Of a DNA stretch of 35,399 nucleotides, positions 1 through 10,998 are shown piece after piece. A program made the translations under genes and the position numbers. Position 1 is the first letter of the stretch; each line of letters begins with the position of its first letter. Origin of the DNA: Gnetum montanum (lineage: Eukaryota > Streptophyta > Gnetopsida > Gnetales > Gnetaceae); the NCBI GenBank assembly GCA_015680685.1, contig MNCI01028890.1:215819-251217 (forward strand). The letters run 5' to 3'. The notes under the pieces were generated by a model. The model was not told the origin of the DNA and ran no database searches. It saw only the letters and a program-made list of their open reading frames with translations.

Positions 1-181
1 ATACCTCAGACTTGCTTAACCATACACCATGACACATACAAGCAAGCCTGGGAAGACAACGAACGGTTAACCCCAAGTGTTTCTTATGGCGTTAAGGCAT
101 TTAGTCTGTAGAGTTCGACCGGATCGCACGTGCACGCTCGTATTCGTATGGTGGAGTGTAGGGGTACCTCGCCACTCATCA
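1..181 (+). repeat. CpG-rich repeat block, copy 1
   Basis: This block matches the reverse complement of 35033-35230. Both copies start with ATACCTCAG and end with GGTACCTCGCCACTCATCA, and they share shorter matches between. I count 11 CpG dinucleotides here against 2 in the other copy. Several differences are of the CG to CA or TG kind, as methyl-cytosine deamination would give. The right edge is clear, because similarity stops after position 181. The left edge may lie outside the window. I do not recognise the family. The other copy sits beside a reverse transcriptase relic, so the block may be part of that element or a separate insertion. Confidence 0.65.
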
Positions 182-350
182 CTAGTAAAACCTTGAGATG
201 ACTCTCATAGATGCATGCTTGATCAGAATAAGAGAAAAAGAGGTCTTTGAAGTAGTTCTTCTAAAGTCTAACTTTAGATCCTTCTTGAAGTTTGCACTCC
301 ATGCTGTGCATGAGTAGTTGCAAGAATTTTCTCTTTGATAAAACCTTTAG
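182..350. other. Unassigned spacer between repeat block and LTR1
   Basis: This is AT-rich sequence with no coding signal I can see. It may hold the upstream part of the LTR1 U3 region, because the 5' edge of LTR1 could not be fixed. Confidence 0.3.
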
Positions 351-435
351 TTATGTAACCTACAATATCATAGTTACAACATCATAGCTTTGCATACATC
401 ATCATAGATGCAATGTAGTGAACCATGGTCATGCC

Positions 436-443
436 TATAAATA
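436..443 (+). promoter_or_regulatory. TATA box of LTR1
   Basis: The sequence TATAAATA lies in a CC-TATAAATA-CC context. Homology with LTR2 begins about 50 bases downstream, near where R would start. Confidence 0.6.
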
Positions 444-647
444 CCAACCCACCATTGTGTTAAAACAAATAATTTTCACTAACATTTATCTAGATTCTTG
501 TAGTTTGTTTTTGTAACTTATACTTAGTGATAAAGTGAATGTCCATAGTGTAGTGCTTAACAATTATATGGAATCTTTGTTTGAGTGGATTGTTATTGTG
601 CATAACTCATAACTAGAAATAAAGATCGCAATTGTTTCTCACCATTG

Positions 648-695
648 CAACATTTCACTTAGCTTATATTACAACATTTCACTTAGCTTATATTT
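648..695 (+). repeat. 24-bp tandem duplication inside LTR1
   Basis: Two adjacent copies, nearly identical, contain CATTTCACTTAGCTTATATT. LTR2 has only one equivalent (about 14206-14235), so the duplication arose in LTR1 or was lost from LTR2. Confidence 0.8.
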
Positions 696-1228
696 ACTTA
701 AGCTTAATTTTACTTTTCTTAAGTCATTTACACTTTCCAAGTACTTTACTTGTTCAACATCCCTTAGTATAGTAGAATAAGTAAAATTGGTTTTAAGTAG
801 AACATGTAACTATTTCATAACCCAATAGTGACTTCACTTGATTTTTTCAATAGGGAATTTACTTGGTAATTCTAGTAATAGTTGCATAAGCCTAGGATGT
901 GTATGGTAAACCAAACATGGATGCTTATCATAGCTAGGCTAGAATAGATCTACATTTTCTTTGTACTTAGAATTGGAATTTATAATCACTTTTACCATGT
1001 TTACACTTAGTTACATTAAGAGCCATTCAACATCAGCTTTCATACATCTCATTAGAAGTTAAACCATACAATTTTCACTTCACTAACTCCAAGTGGGAAG
1101 ATAAACATCACAAACTTAACATCAACTACTAGCATACTTACATTGACCATCTACAAATTACAATTAGGTTTCATGTGTACATTCATGACTTGTATGGTTG
1201 AGTGTTGGAATACCCAACTATTTATCAT

Positions 1229-1245
1229 TGATGTTGTTGCTAGAA
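1229..1245 (+). other. Decayed primer-binding site, tRNA-Asp type (E1)
   Basis: The primer site complementary to the 3' end of plant tRNA-Asp is TGGCGCCGTTGCCGGGG. Here 9 of 17 positions match. All 8 differences are C to T or G to A, as expected from deamination of a methylated site. It lies directly after the CA end of LTR1. Many Athila-type Ty3/gypsy elements use this primer. The tRNA end is from memory. Confidence 0.65.
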
Positions 1246-1368
1246 ATGTATTAATGTTTGATTAGTTAATTTTACAAAAAAAAATTATATCTAAGAGTAT
1301 CAAGCATATTTTTCATACTTAAAATAATTTTCTCAAAAGTACATATACTTAAGCATCAAACATTTAAA

Positions 1369-2640
1369 ATGGCTTCTACAACTAAGGAAAAATCTTCACC
1401 TGCTACTAAACCTAATGAAAGTCATGAAAAGGATTATAATGAAGAAGATTGGAGTGCACCAATGAAAACTAAGATTTCCTATGCTCACATTGATCCTTAC
1501 TATCCTTATTTCACATTTATTTTTCACTAGGATGAATAACTTAGATGGAGAGATTTACAAGGCAATATTGTCTAGCCTTCAAAATGTTCAACACCATCAA
1601 TGGTCCAAGCAACCCTTATGAGGTCAAACCTTGATCATGTACAAGAAGGTTACCATATCACCAAACACATGACTAGGTCATATCAACCAATGGAAGCTTA
1701 GGCAAGAAGATATGTTGTCATGAAGACAAGGAATGGGCATGATAAAGACAAGAAAGAACCTCAACTAGTTTCCATATAATAAAAAGAAATCATATTCCAA
1801 ACTAAGAAGCTGTATTAAATTTATAGATCCCATTTCCAAGCATTAATTGTCTACATTGAGATCAAGTTGCATCTGGATCTTGCAGAAACTCCTAAAAGAG
1901 ATAAGGAAGACTCCAGACTTAGAAGTAATTCAAGGCCTAACACCTCCACTAAATCTAAAAAATGATGAATCAAGGAGTCACAACAAGAATTCCAGATAGC
2001 ACCATTCTCCAACTTCTTCATCTTCTTCCTCATATTTGTCCATATATTCTAACAAGAGGGAACAAACATTGAGGGATCATGAGGGGGAAAGATGAAGGAA
2101 CCATGAGAGACATGCATACCAAAGAAGGCATCTTGATGAAGAGGAAAATGATCAAAATAAATCCAGAAAAAGGATCAAGCAAGAAGAAAGAGAGTATCCT
2201 AATCATTAGAGAGGTCACCACTATAACAAAGCTTATAAACCCAAAGACTACAAAGAACCCTTATTGGCCGTTTGAAATATGATTAACATTAGGGAAGCTA
2301 TGTCGATTTACTAGGCATGTAATGGATAGTCACATCAAGTGACTAGATATAAAAAAATATTGCAAAGTTTAAAGGTAGATATAATACAAATCCATAACAC
2401 CATCTTCAAGCCTTTCATGATGTCTGTGCCCTACAAATTATTGAAAAAAATTGGAAAAAATTAATTTTTTTTTTCATAATTCTCATAAAAGAAGCAAAGA
2501 GTTGGTACATATCCTTGGAACTAGAATCAATTCTAAGATGAAATACCATGTTGGAAAAAGAACAAGGGGAGTTAAGGAAAAAAGAATATGTTGGAGACCA
2601 CTTGGAACTACCAACTTTGGACCTCTTGTCTCATGACTTT
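1369..2640 (+). pseudogene. gag: Ty3/gypsy gag relic 1 (E1)
   Basis: This is the remains of a gag gene, which encodes the particle-forming protein of an LTR retrotransposon. It starts at the ATG at 1369 (MASTTKEKSS...), 141 bases after the LTR. It is broken by stops and frame changes. A serine-rich stretch at about 2005-2065 (SSSSSSS, then SNKREQ) is followed by an Arg/Lys/Glu-rich segment. A retrotransposon-gag-like domain follows at about 2385-2600, with HHLQAFHDVCALQII, then a W, then WYISLELESI. The relic at 18290-19620 has the same order and shares H-H-L-Q-x-F and SL-x-LE-x-I. Assignment rests on that internal comparison and general resemblance to gag domains. Confidence 0.65.
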
Positions 2641-3650
2641 TGGTGTCACAAGAAACAAAGGTGTTCCTAAAAATAGGGTTTAGTTGCTTGCTGGTCTTCT
2701 GGTAATATCAAGGTTCAAATACCTCCAAATAAACTCAATGGTTATGAAACAAACTAAATGTGAGTATGTAATTGTTGTTGTAAATGTTGAAATGCTTAGG
2801 TTTGTGTATGAAATTGTAACTAGCTATCATAAAAAAAATTTAGCTTGCTTTTTCAAATACTGTGAGTTTTTTAAGATTCCTATTTTGTCAAATCACTTAG
2901 TCTATATAGTCCCTATAGTACACTACTTGAAACACATAAAACTTCACAAAAACGTTTAAGCACAACTCTACCAATCTACTCTTATTTTTCCTATATAGAG
3001 AAAATTCCACAAGCAAACTAGAAATAGAATGCGATTCAATGGATTTTAGAAAGAGAAAAGAAAGGAAAGAAAATTTTGGTAAATCTCAAGCATCTAGGCA
3101 AGATAAATTGAACATGATGAAACACTTTGTAATAAAGCTATTTCAATTTAATCTAAGTATTACAAATTGCACAAACATTTTGAGCTCAACAAGTAAATTT
3201 GTTAAAAGACAATCTTATTCACTACCAAACACTTTGTAAACCATAAGTACAAGCTTTTTCTTTGCTAGCTAATAGTTATCAAGAAATGCAAACACTAGAA
3301 GTAATAGAAAAATTTGACAATTTTTTAAATTAGAATTGTAAGGCAATAAACTTTAGAAAATTGAAGCTATTCCAAACATACCAAAGTATCAAAGATTCTC
3401 TAGATCCTCTAAACTCAAATAAAACATTTCTATAAGACATTACTATTAAATTGCTCAAGATTCTTTTCTATAACATAAGGTCTTATTTGGAAAACCATAA
3501 TAGAAGTCTAATATTGCAAAAAATGGAGCTCTAAAAACAATCTAGAAAAGTCCAAAATTAAATGTCAAGCACATTACTATATAGACCATAAACTAAGTAA
3601 CTAAAATAAAATGGAAAGTAACACATTCATAGGATTAAAACCAGTTAGCC
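2641..3650. other. AT-rich region downstream of gag relic 1
   Basis: A 91-codon open stretch at 2684-2959 and a 66-codon one at 3039-3239 lie here. I recognise neither. They could be remains of the same polyprotein. No protease, reverse transcriptase or integrase motif is visible on either strand. Confidence 0.3.
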
Positions 3651-4139
3651 AAATTTATATCTTTAGTAATCCATGCTTTTACAATCTTCAATGTTGCTTC
3701 TACGAATTTTTCACCCCAAAAAATAGAATATCTTCCCCTATTCTTGAAGCCCTTTTATAGTAGCTTCATGGTAGTTACATTCATCATTGAAGGTTAATTT
3801 AAATATTAAATATCAAGGGATTTTATTCATAACTACCTTAAGAAGTTATAACTTCTATAGGGAGTTATGAGAAAATCAAGGCATAGTTGGTAGGTGTCTT
3901 CTTAGCAGTTACAACCTTACAAATATCAAGGAGATCTATTTATAACTTCCATGGGAGGTTATAAATTTCATTGGAAATTTTTAATTTTTAAAGAAATTAA
4001 AGTTATATTTATCAAATGATTATAATTTTTTTCCTTTTCAAATTGTAAACCTCTCTTTTTAAAATTACTAGTTGTAATTCAAATAAATCATAAGTTTTTG
4101 TTTGTGATGATTTGTTTTTTTTTAAATAAAATTGTTATT
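3651..4139. other. AT-rich non-coding stretch with inverted-repeat motifs
   Basis: A motif of the type GTTATAACTTC ... GGGAGTTAT occurs at about 3845-3870 and again at 3940-3964. The second is a near-perfect palindrome centred on CCATGG. No coding signal is seen. The pair may belong to a small non-autonomous element, but no terminal repeats or target duplications are clear. Confidence 0.35.
3940..3964. repeat. 25-bp near-perfect palindrome
   Basis: The arms are TTATAACTTCC and GGAGGTTATAA around ATG. They differ from a perfect palindrome at one base pair. Confidence 0.6.
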
Positions 4140-4600
4140 AAGGCCATGTGGAATTAATATAAATGATTTAAAATTTGGTGTGCCTCGTGTCAGTGTTTGA
4201 GCTTCATGGCTATCATGCCTGCTGTCATGTCACCTTTGTTACATATGGTTCTTGTGTGTCCTGTATCCCTTGCTTCTGCTCCTAGAACTACTACTGCAAT
4301 TCTACAAGCATGACACTCTTGTTCGCATTGTCCTTAGCCTCTACACTCATTATTATGCTTGGTGCTGCTCCAAAATGGATGTCTCCATCATGAACAAAAC
4401 ATTTTTAGATTCAAACCCTACTCTAGTTCTCACCGTGTCGATGCCCTACTACCATGTGATCCTCTGTGAGGTGAAACTTGTGCACAGGTGATTGGAGAGG
4501 AGCTTCCATTCAAATTTCTGGTGCTGCTCTAGAGAACATTGCTGTGATAAATACCTTGCTTAGTGTTCTTTAACCTATAATTTTTATCTTTTTTTTGAAA
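4140..4600. other. Higher-GC island of unknown origin
   Basis: The composition differs from its AT-rich flanks. A 79-codon open frame (4252-4491) runs through it with a Leu-rich start, and I do not recognise the product. The piece could be a captured fragment or part of an unidentified repeat. No splice signals or domain motifs support a gene. Confidence 0.25.
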
Positions 4601-5639
4601 TATATGATAGCCACTACTATAGGGCTTCTTTTGATTTTAAATGTGGAGCCAAGTTTTTTATGCCTCTAGGTTTGGCATGCTCATTTTTGCTCTTGAACAC
4701 CAATTTTGTATATATCTTCTTATGAATTGTAGGGCTTGTGTTCTTCTTCAAGTTTTTAAAATTTTATTTTCTTGATGCACTTCATATTATTATGTTTTTT
4801 ATTATGGCAAGGGTTTCTCTTTCATAATAACAATGAATTTTTTTTTCAAACAATTTTATTGAATTTTTGAATCACTATTTAACAAGAATCTTGTTAATTT
4901 TGTTTACTTTGTGTTGAAATTATGATCTTGTTCTACCAACATTCATAAAATACTATTGAGCCTTTGAACATGATATTTTCCTCTTGTTTTGATCAGAATT
5001 CATAACTCTGCAACTTAATTTTCTGCCACCGTTTAGAAGCCACCGTAGATTGAGTATGACATTATGAATTGTAATGACCACAACATAACAATGGATCTTT
5101 ACATAATCCAATTACTTGTAAGTTTTCCTATGAAGTTCTTGTACAATTTCAAGGAAAATGAATGCACAAATTTATCCACTTTATTTTTTATCATTCTTTA
5201 AAACATCCAATTTACCACTAAAATTGAAACTGATAAACTGATACAATATAAGAACCAATGGTGATTTTGATTGCAATACACTATCTTGCAATTCCCAAAT
5301 TTCTCCTTCACCATTATACATATTTTTGCATTGGAAAACCACAAATTCTTCATCCTTAAGCTAGAAACACCTTACTAATCTTTCATTAATTCCATGCCTT
5401 TGGAATTACAAACACAAACTCAAAATGTACACCCTTGAATATAAAGAGCAATTTTCAATTTTCTTCCTTTAACACCTTTCTTCATCATGCTTCTCACTAT
5501 TTCCCTTTTAAATAAATAATTTAACTTTTATCTTCCAATCACCATTGAAAAGCTAAATTGGGCAATTTAATTCTCAACATTATCTCATAAAATATTCTCC
5601 ATCAAAATGTTGTAAATGTGACAAAAAAATATACAAAAG
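4601..5639. other. AT-rich region without recognisable features
   Basis: No long open frame, tandem repeat or retroelement motif was found. An A-run at about 5661-5672 lies close to the right edge. Confidence 0.4.
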
Positions 5640-6313
5640 AGTATAATAGAGATCCAACGATAAAAAAAAAAAGAGTGTAAGAATATGTGAGTTACAAGAA
5701 GGGGAAACTTCGAAAGATACAATCTAATGCAAGACTATACTAAATCAGAAATTGGTTAAAGACATTGCAACCAAGGTAGAGAAAATGTGGGATTCTGTGG
5801 ATGAGAAATTCACTACAACATTGAAGAATGTAGTGAAAATGACTGAGCAAGTGCTAAATTAAAGAAAAGAAAAGAATAAAAGAAGAGACAATGGATGAGA
5901 GAACTACAAGAACAAAGGAAAATTTTTTGTAGTAGAAAAATTAACAAACCCCAATTTAGAGGATGATGAATGATTCAAAGTATGCAAATATGAACATCCT
6001 AAGGGAGGTTGCCCTATTATGGCCCACTTAAAATAGTCTATGACATATGTACTTAATCTAAAATTTTTCAAAAAACAAATGCCTAGATAGTTACCTTATC
6101 CATAGAGTAATTTCTAATATCCCTACCAACAAATGTACTATCCAAGTGGGGCTTACCTCAATCACAAGAGTAATACCAGGAACAATGGAAACAACCACAA
6201 GCATGGGGAATGCCACCACTACGATAATAGTATCCATACTAATAACCTAATCCTTATGGATACTATGTTCAACATCCTATCTCTTCTATGAATTCTTCAA
6301 TCCACACCTCTTC
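5640..6313 (+). pseudogene. gag: Gag C-terminal-like relic cut off at the copia junction
   Basis: On the plus strand, 5978-6040 reads KYEHPKGGCPIMAHLK, a Cys/His-bearing segment. One frame of about 6120-6300 then reads as Gln-, Pro- and Tyr-rich (QEQYQEQWKQPQAWGMPP, then a YPY and NPYGYY stretch). That resembles the low-complexity tail between the gag domain and protease in some plant Ty3/gypsy polyproteins. It stops abruptly at 6313, where copia LTR-like sequence begins, so it was probably split by that insertion. Which gypsy element it came from is not resolved. Confidence 0.45.
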
Positions 6314-6472
6314 TGAGGATCAAGAACTTACAAAACAAGGTGTTGAATAAGTTCCCCAATTAAAAATTACATCTACCACACGAATACACCAAATTTTATA
6401 TGGTTCCCCAACTTGGGTACATTCACACTTGAAGGGTAGAATTTGTGTACACCTCTAGACTTTTTTTTCTTC
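6314..6472 (-). repeat. Copia LTR fragment, left copy
   Basis: This aligns with 10999-11135. Shared stretches include TGAGGATCAAGAACT at the edge and TGGTTCCCCAACTTG inside. Beyond about 6470 the copies diverge, because this one runs into a tandem array. On the minus strand it would be the 3' LTR. Confidence 0.7.
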
Positions 6473-6786
6473 CAAAATGTGGTTTAGAGGACACCATAAC
6501 CTTTACAAGATTTGAGCTTCACTACTGAGAGTTTCATTGCTGTGAAATCTCTTAGCCCCACAAGGTTCCAACAAGCTCAAAATGTGGTGTGAAGGGCACC
6601 ACACCCTGTATAGGCTCTGAGCTCCACTCCAAAGTATTTCATCACTACCAAACCACTCAACCCTACAAGGTCCCAACAAACTTAGAATGTAATTTCAAGG
6701 ATCCCACAACCTTTATAAAATTGAGCTCCACTTCGAAGTGTTTTGATGCTACAAAACCACTCAATTCTGTAGGATCCTAACAAGCT
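6473..6786. repeat. Three-copy tandem repeat, 105-bp period
   Basis: Units are 6473-6577, 6578-6682 and 6683-6786. Each starts with an AATGTGG- or AATGTAA-like motif. Each then carries a CC-x-AC-CC segment, TGAGCTYCACT, and ends with AAGGTYCCAACAARCT or its variant. The units differ at many positions, so the array is old. The matching copia LTR at 10999 lacks it. The 63-codon open frame at 6589-6780 is only a by-product of the array. Confidence 0.85.
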
Positions 6787-7270
6787 CAATAAAAATTCCT
6801 TCTTGCAAAAATTACATAAACCTCATAGGGAAACAAGAAAAAGAAAAATACACAATGAAATAATGTAACTAAAATTACAAGTCCTTGTCATTGAAGCTCA
6901 ATTCAACATACAACCAAGTAAATGATAGTAGAATGAAGAGCAAAATACAATTACATACAATAGAAAATTAGGAGCTTTGAAGTTTTCAATACTTGCAAAA
7001 TTCCCAAAAAATTTTAGTCTTCTTATAGCATCATATTTTCCAAAAACACTTAAAATTCATACAATAGCTATCCAACAACTAGTGTAAACATCTCCTTTGA
7101 AGTTGGAACATCTACTTGAGTTCAGCCTCAATTCTGGAGAGACATATACTTGGAGAATGGGACATCTCTTAAGAGACATCTCTAGGAAGATGTCTTCTTT
7201 CCAAAGGAAATATCTCCTATTTTTGAAGACATCTTCCTATGAATCTATTCTTCTTGGCTAAGACATCTAC
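6787..7270. repeat. AT-rich stretch with clustered GACATCT motifs
   Basis: From about 7085 to 7310 the heptamer GACATCT, or a close variant, recurs about ten times, mostly on the plus strand and with irregular spacing. It may be a degenerate low-order repeat in an LTR U3 region. The first 300 bases show nothing notable. Confidence 0.45.
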
Positions 7271-7580
7271 TATTTCTTGAGACATCTCCTTAACTTTGGA
7301 GCTAGGTCTTCTCTTATTCATTTTGCTTCTTTCCAATCCTTTAAGAATCTTAAATTTTTTTGTAGCTTTCATTTTCATCCTTATGTTTCCATGCTCTCAT
7401 CATGTCTATGAAGTCTTTGACAACCCATTGTAGATTTCATTCTGTTGAGTCCTTGTTCATGATGTGAAGTTCTTGTTCATGACCTATAAACACATCATCT
7501 ACAAAAAACATTCTTTGTTCTCCATTTTCCTTAAGGTTTTGGCATAACATAACTTCAATAATCTCATCCTTTTTGGTGAT
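7270..7580 (-). pseudogene. Unassigned coding fragment, minus strand
   Basis: Reading leftward from about 7580, one frame stays open for about 45 codons (starting VLDITKKDEIIEV). It crosses a single TGA and continues for about 24 more (NLQWVVKDFIDMMRAW). The middle contains MFFVDDV, which recalls the YVDD active site of copia reverse transcriptase. The rest does not convince me, and the fragment could be another part of the same element. It lies inside the minus-strand copia relic. Confidence 0.35.
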
Positions 7581-8020
7581 GTCCAAAACTTAAGAAAATG
7601 GGTTGGTAGGTCCATAAATCCATTAAGCTACAGATGATATTTCTTTACTATAGTACTCTACTTATAGTTCATTAAGAACATTTATAACTAAGAACATTTA
7701 TGACCAAGAAACTAGGAATAAAAGTCTTATTACCATTATAATGTCAAAAGGATAATAATTGATACCATCATAAAGTCATAGCAATTTTCATCAAGATTAT
7801 CCATAATATTATCAAAACAATATTGCTCATGATACCAATTCAAATATATCCACCATATCCCAATGGTGCTCAATTTATAAAATCATAGTCACTTCATATG
7901 CAATCATATTATTAGTCAATTTTCATCACAATCACAAATGATATTCATAATAGCAAAATATGCTCAATGAAATAAAATGCTCAATCATAATCAATTAATT
8001 CTCAAATAAAATTGTGAATT
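7581..8020. other. AT-rich spacer inside the copia relic
   Basis: No coding or repeat signal is seen. If the purine tract at 8021-8032 is a true polypurine tract, this stretch would be U3 of the minus-strand 3' LTR. Confidence 0.3.
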
Positions 8021-8032
8021 CTCCCCCTTTTT
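8021..8032 (-). other. Candidate polypurine tract of the copia relic
   Basis: On the minus strand this reads AAAAAGGGGGAG, preceded by TTTTTGATGATGTCT. Many plant copia elements have a closely similar run directly upstream of their 3' LTR. The LTR that would follow is much longer than the right-hand LTR copy here, so the role is not certain. Confidence 0.45.
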
Positions 8033-9790
8033 AGACATCATCAAAAACTAGTGGAGCTAGACAACTAATAATAAGATAGATCATAGCATGCATAGTTGTC
8101 ATCAAAGAAAGATCTTATAAAAAATATTGAAATATATTTTCATAAGCATTAAAATTTTATAATGGATATATCAATGTTCAGATAAAGAAATTTCTAAGAT
8201 ATCCATATTGATCACATGTATCTTGCGAAAGTTTAAGGAATATTATCCATTAATAGAACTGTGAGTACTTCTTGCTTTAGTTTAGTTCATATTAACAATA
8301 GAGGGTTGAAGTACTCAAAAGAAGATATATTCATAGTATGCAGTACTATCATAGAGATACAAGCATTTAGGTAAGGAAGAAAAATCAATTAAAGATTACA
8401 CATCTCTTAGCATTGATTCCATAAGGCTGATGATGAAAACCCAATTTTCATTAAGAGCTTTCCCTTATTTTTTCAAAAAGCTAAAATTAATGAGCCACAA
8501 CTAATCCAAACATAACTAAGCCAACCCTTTTAGCTAATGTCCAAGAGTATTTAAAACCAAAAGGCTGAAGTCCAAATTTTGAGTGTTTAGAATCATGTAA
8601 ATTGTCTTTTGAACCAATAAGCCATTAGTGAAAAATAAACAAATATTTCATGATTCTATAATCATCCAATATTCTACTTCTTTTGAAACATCACCAAAAA
8701 GATAAGACATAACAATTCCATGACAAGAGTGTAAATACATGCATATCCAACTTTCAAGAATTACATCGAATACTCATAAGAAAGGTTAAGGAAACACAAC
8801 TTATCATGCTAAATATCTCAAAAAAGAACCAAAATATTCTTAACAAGATGTTCATAATGCAATTGTATATAGCCATGCCAATTCTAAATAGCATCACCAA
8901 GAAAAAAACCACAAGGTGAAATACCCAAAAGATATCCTAACCAAAGTTAACTCATACTTTTACCTTGGATGCTTTACCATACTCTAAAATGAATAGTCCT
9001 CTTCTTGCTCATTTTTAGCAATGGATGTTGGAGTGGGAAGTCTTGCTACTTGAGTGTCTTTTGATCAAGGTCTCAAAAGACTTCCCCTACATCAGTGGCC
9101 TATAAGATGATAATTGTTGATGAGGTACAATCTCCCCACGCATACATGCTTATTTATTCCTTGTCTCTTTGGCCATAATGCATCTATTGTAGAGAGATTT
9201 GTATTCTCCCCTTAAGCCTTTTAGGATCTTCATGTTGCATAGAAAATCTAAAATCAAGTGTGGAGACTAAGATCTCCCACTAGCAATATCTTTTAAATAA
9301 AAGGATGAAAATAATTTTAATGCTTATTTCTAGCAATTTATTCCTAGATACTTAGCAAGGAATCCTTTTTTATTCTTATAAAAAAAGAGCTATGCTATTA
9401 GATATTGATGATCCAAAAATCACAGTAGCAACTACAGTCTTTAACTTTTGTTTTTCTTGAACATCCATGAATTATAGTCAAGGATTTAAACAACTTGAAA
9501 CCAGTATATTCTATTTAAGAATCCAAAAGATGATTTATCAATAAAAACATTAAAAATAGCACAAGCTTCTATTCAACCATAAAAATAAACTAGTCTAGGC
9601 TAATCTCATCAAGTTAAGGTATAATGATTATAACTATACTTACCATTGCTTACCTTGCTTGTTGATGGAGATCAAGATGTCTAAGGAGATTGGAACTGAG
9701 GTTCTTCTTTCAAAGTTTCTCCTTTTAAAATAATTTCATTTATTTCTAATGTCTTACTTCCTTTTACAAAATTTTTGAGAGTTCTTTTGC
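8033..9790. other. Degraded interior of the copia relic
   Basis: Minus-strand translation gives short Lys/Glu/Ser-rich pieces and many stops. I could not find integrase or reverse transcriptase motifs. The element's pol may have been deleted or has decayed beyond recognition by eye. Confidence 0.35.
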
Positions 9791-10912
9791 TTCCTTATTT
9801 TCTCCTGGTAATCCACACCTTTTTGTTCTTTTAACCTTTTTGATCTTCCCTCCATTCCTTTTTTCCTTGCATGATTTCCTTTCAAGGTGCATTTGGGTAA
9901 GACTAAGGAGTCATATGATATGGCCAGGCATTCATGTGATAATATTTTAAATTAAAATTCCATTGCTCATGCCCAAACCTTTACAATCATAACATCTAAC
10001 CTTTCTATTGTGGTTGAAGTGATCAAACCTTTGAGTTACCCTTTGGTTACTTGTAGTGCTAGTAGTTACCTTAACTTTTGAAGTGGTCTCTTGTTTAGAT
10101 GAGCTTGTTGTGGAAACTTGTTCTTTTTGATAACATCCTACTTCACTTTTATAATTTGGACTCCTTCCTTATCCAAGAACTATTCAAAGAAATTCTTTTC
10201 CTTTGATCAACCTCTCATTTACAAGTTTAGCATCTAGAAGTTCTTTCTTAATCTACTCATAAAATAGGGTTAGCTTTTTATTCTTAGACCTTAGGTCTAG
10301 GATTTATTTTGTGAGATCTAAAATCATTATATTTAATTAAGAAATCTCTTGATCCTTGTTTTTTATTTTCTTATCCAACTTATACATGGACTTTGAAAAG
10401 ATAGAAGTTCCTTACACAATAGGTCATACCTCTCCTCCTCATTTTTGAATTGATCATCATCTGAGAGGCTAGCATTGTCATCTATGAGAGTGATAAAAAT
10501 GAGATGTGAACCTTTTGCATCATCCTCCACCTCACTTTGATCTCCATCATCCTAGCTGGTGTAGATATTCTTTAACTTTTTATTTTCTTGAGTTGATTCC
10601 TCTCTGGCATCCCAACTTCTATGGATGTTACTTCTTCTTCTTTCTTCACTATACTTCTTCTCTTAAATCTCTAAGAATTGGGGCATTTGGAGGCCATATG
10701 GCCCCTTCCATCACATATCTCACATTCCATAGAAAAAGTATCAAAATTTAAATTTTAGATTACTTACCTATACTCTTACCTTTTCTACCCAAAATGATGT
10801 TAATGAGTTGAGTGCATCCATCCAAGATGAATACCAAACTTATTTACCTCACAAACTTAAAGAATTTTTGCATTTGAATCTTCCAACATGTAAAGGTGAT
10901 CCCATTGAACAT
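9791..10912 (-). pseudogene. gag: Ty1/copia gag relic
   Basis: Reading leftward, 10912-10800 gives MFNGITFTCWKIQMQKFF, close to the start of copia gag proteins (F-NG-x-N-[FY]-x-x-W-K-x-x-M). A CCHC knuckle follows at 10724-10683. Then comes an acidic, Lys-rich segment with coiled-coil character. Near 9985-10020 a second Cys-rich piece (RCYDCKGLG) recalls the second knuckle of some SIRE-like copia gags. Only about 70 bases separate the first two parts, so the central gag domain (UBN2 region) has been deleted. There are many stops. Confidence 0.7.
10683..10724 (-). other. CCHC zinc-knuckle codons
   Basis: The 14 codons on the minus strand read C-E-I-C-D-G-R-G-H-M-A-S-K-C. This is a perfect C-x2-C-x4-H-x4-C nucleic-acid-binding knuckle, surviving in a relic otherwise full of stops. 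Confidence 0.85.
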
Positions 10913-10980
10913 TGGTGACTTGATGTATGATCCTATTTCCATTGTTCACTCCTTAGTTGTTACACTCAAAACTAGGAGTA

Positions 10981-10996
10981 TTGGGCTTCTATACCA
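10981..10996 (-). other. Copia primer-binding site, initiator-Met type
   Basis: On the minus strand this reads TGGTATAGAAGCCC. The usual plant copia primer site is TGGTATCAGAGC, complementary to initiator tRNA-Met. It begins two bases after the CA end of the LTR that starts at 10999, and gag follows about 70 bases on. Confidence 0.75.
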
Positions 10997-10998
10997 CT

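Larger units (their letters stand above)
350..1227 (+). repeat. LTR1, 5' long terminal repeat of element E1
   Basis: From about 493 to 1227 this aligns along its whole length with 14059-14781 (LTR2). It aligns more weakly with 17600-18101 (LTR3). All three end in a CA dinucleotide preceded by a similar stretch. A TATA box at 436-443 divides a short U3 from R-U5. A decayed tRNA-Asp primer-binding site follows directly, which marks the 3' edge and shows that this is a 5' LTR. The 5' edge is approximate. Confidence 0.8.

Noticed and set aside
1-181. Possible 5S rRNA-derived element: the minus strand has ATAC, TGCAC, GATCC and GAACTC in an order like the first half of plant 5S rRNA.
   Set aside because: Only short pieces match, the spacing is off, the second half of 5S rRNA does not fit, and the decayed copy at 35033-35230 gives no support.
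7085-7310. GACATCT cluster considered as an array of regulatory sites or a CRISPR-like array.
   Set aside because: Spacing is irregular, there are no constant-length spacers, and the setting is a plant retroelement relic.
9108-9130. Possible reverse transcriptase active site (MIIVDE) on the plus strand.
   Set aside because: Flanking translation shows no reverse transcriptase motifs and the surrounding element runs on the minus strand.
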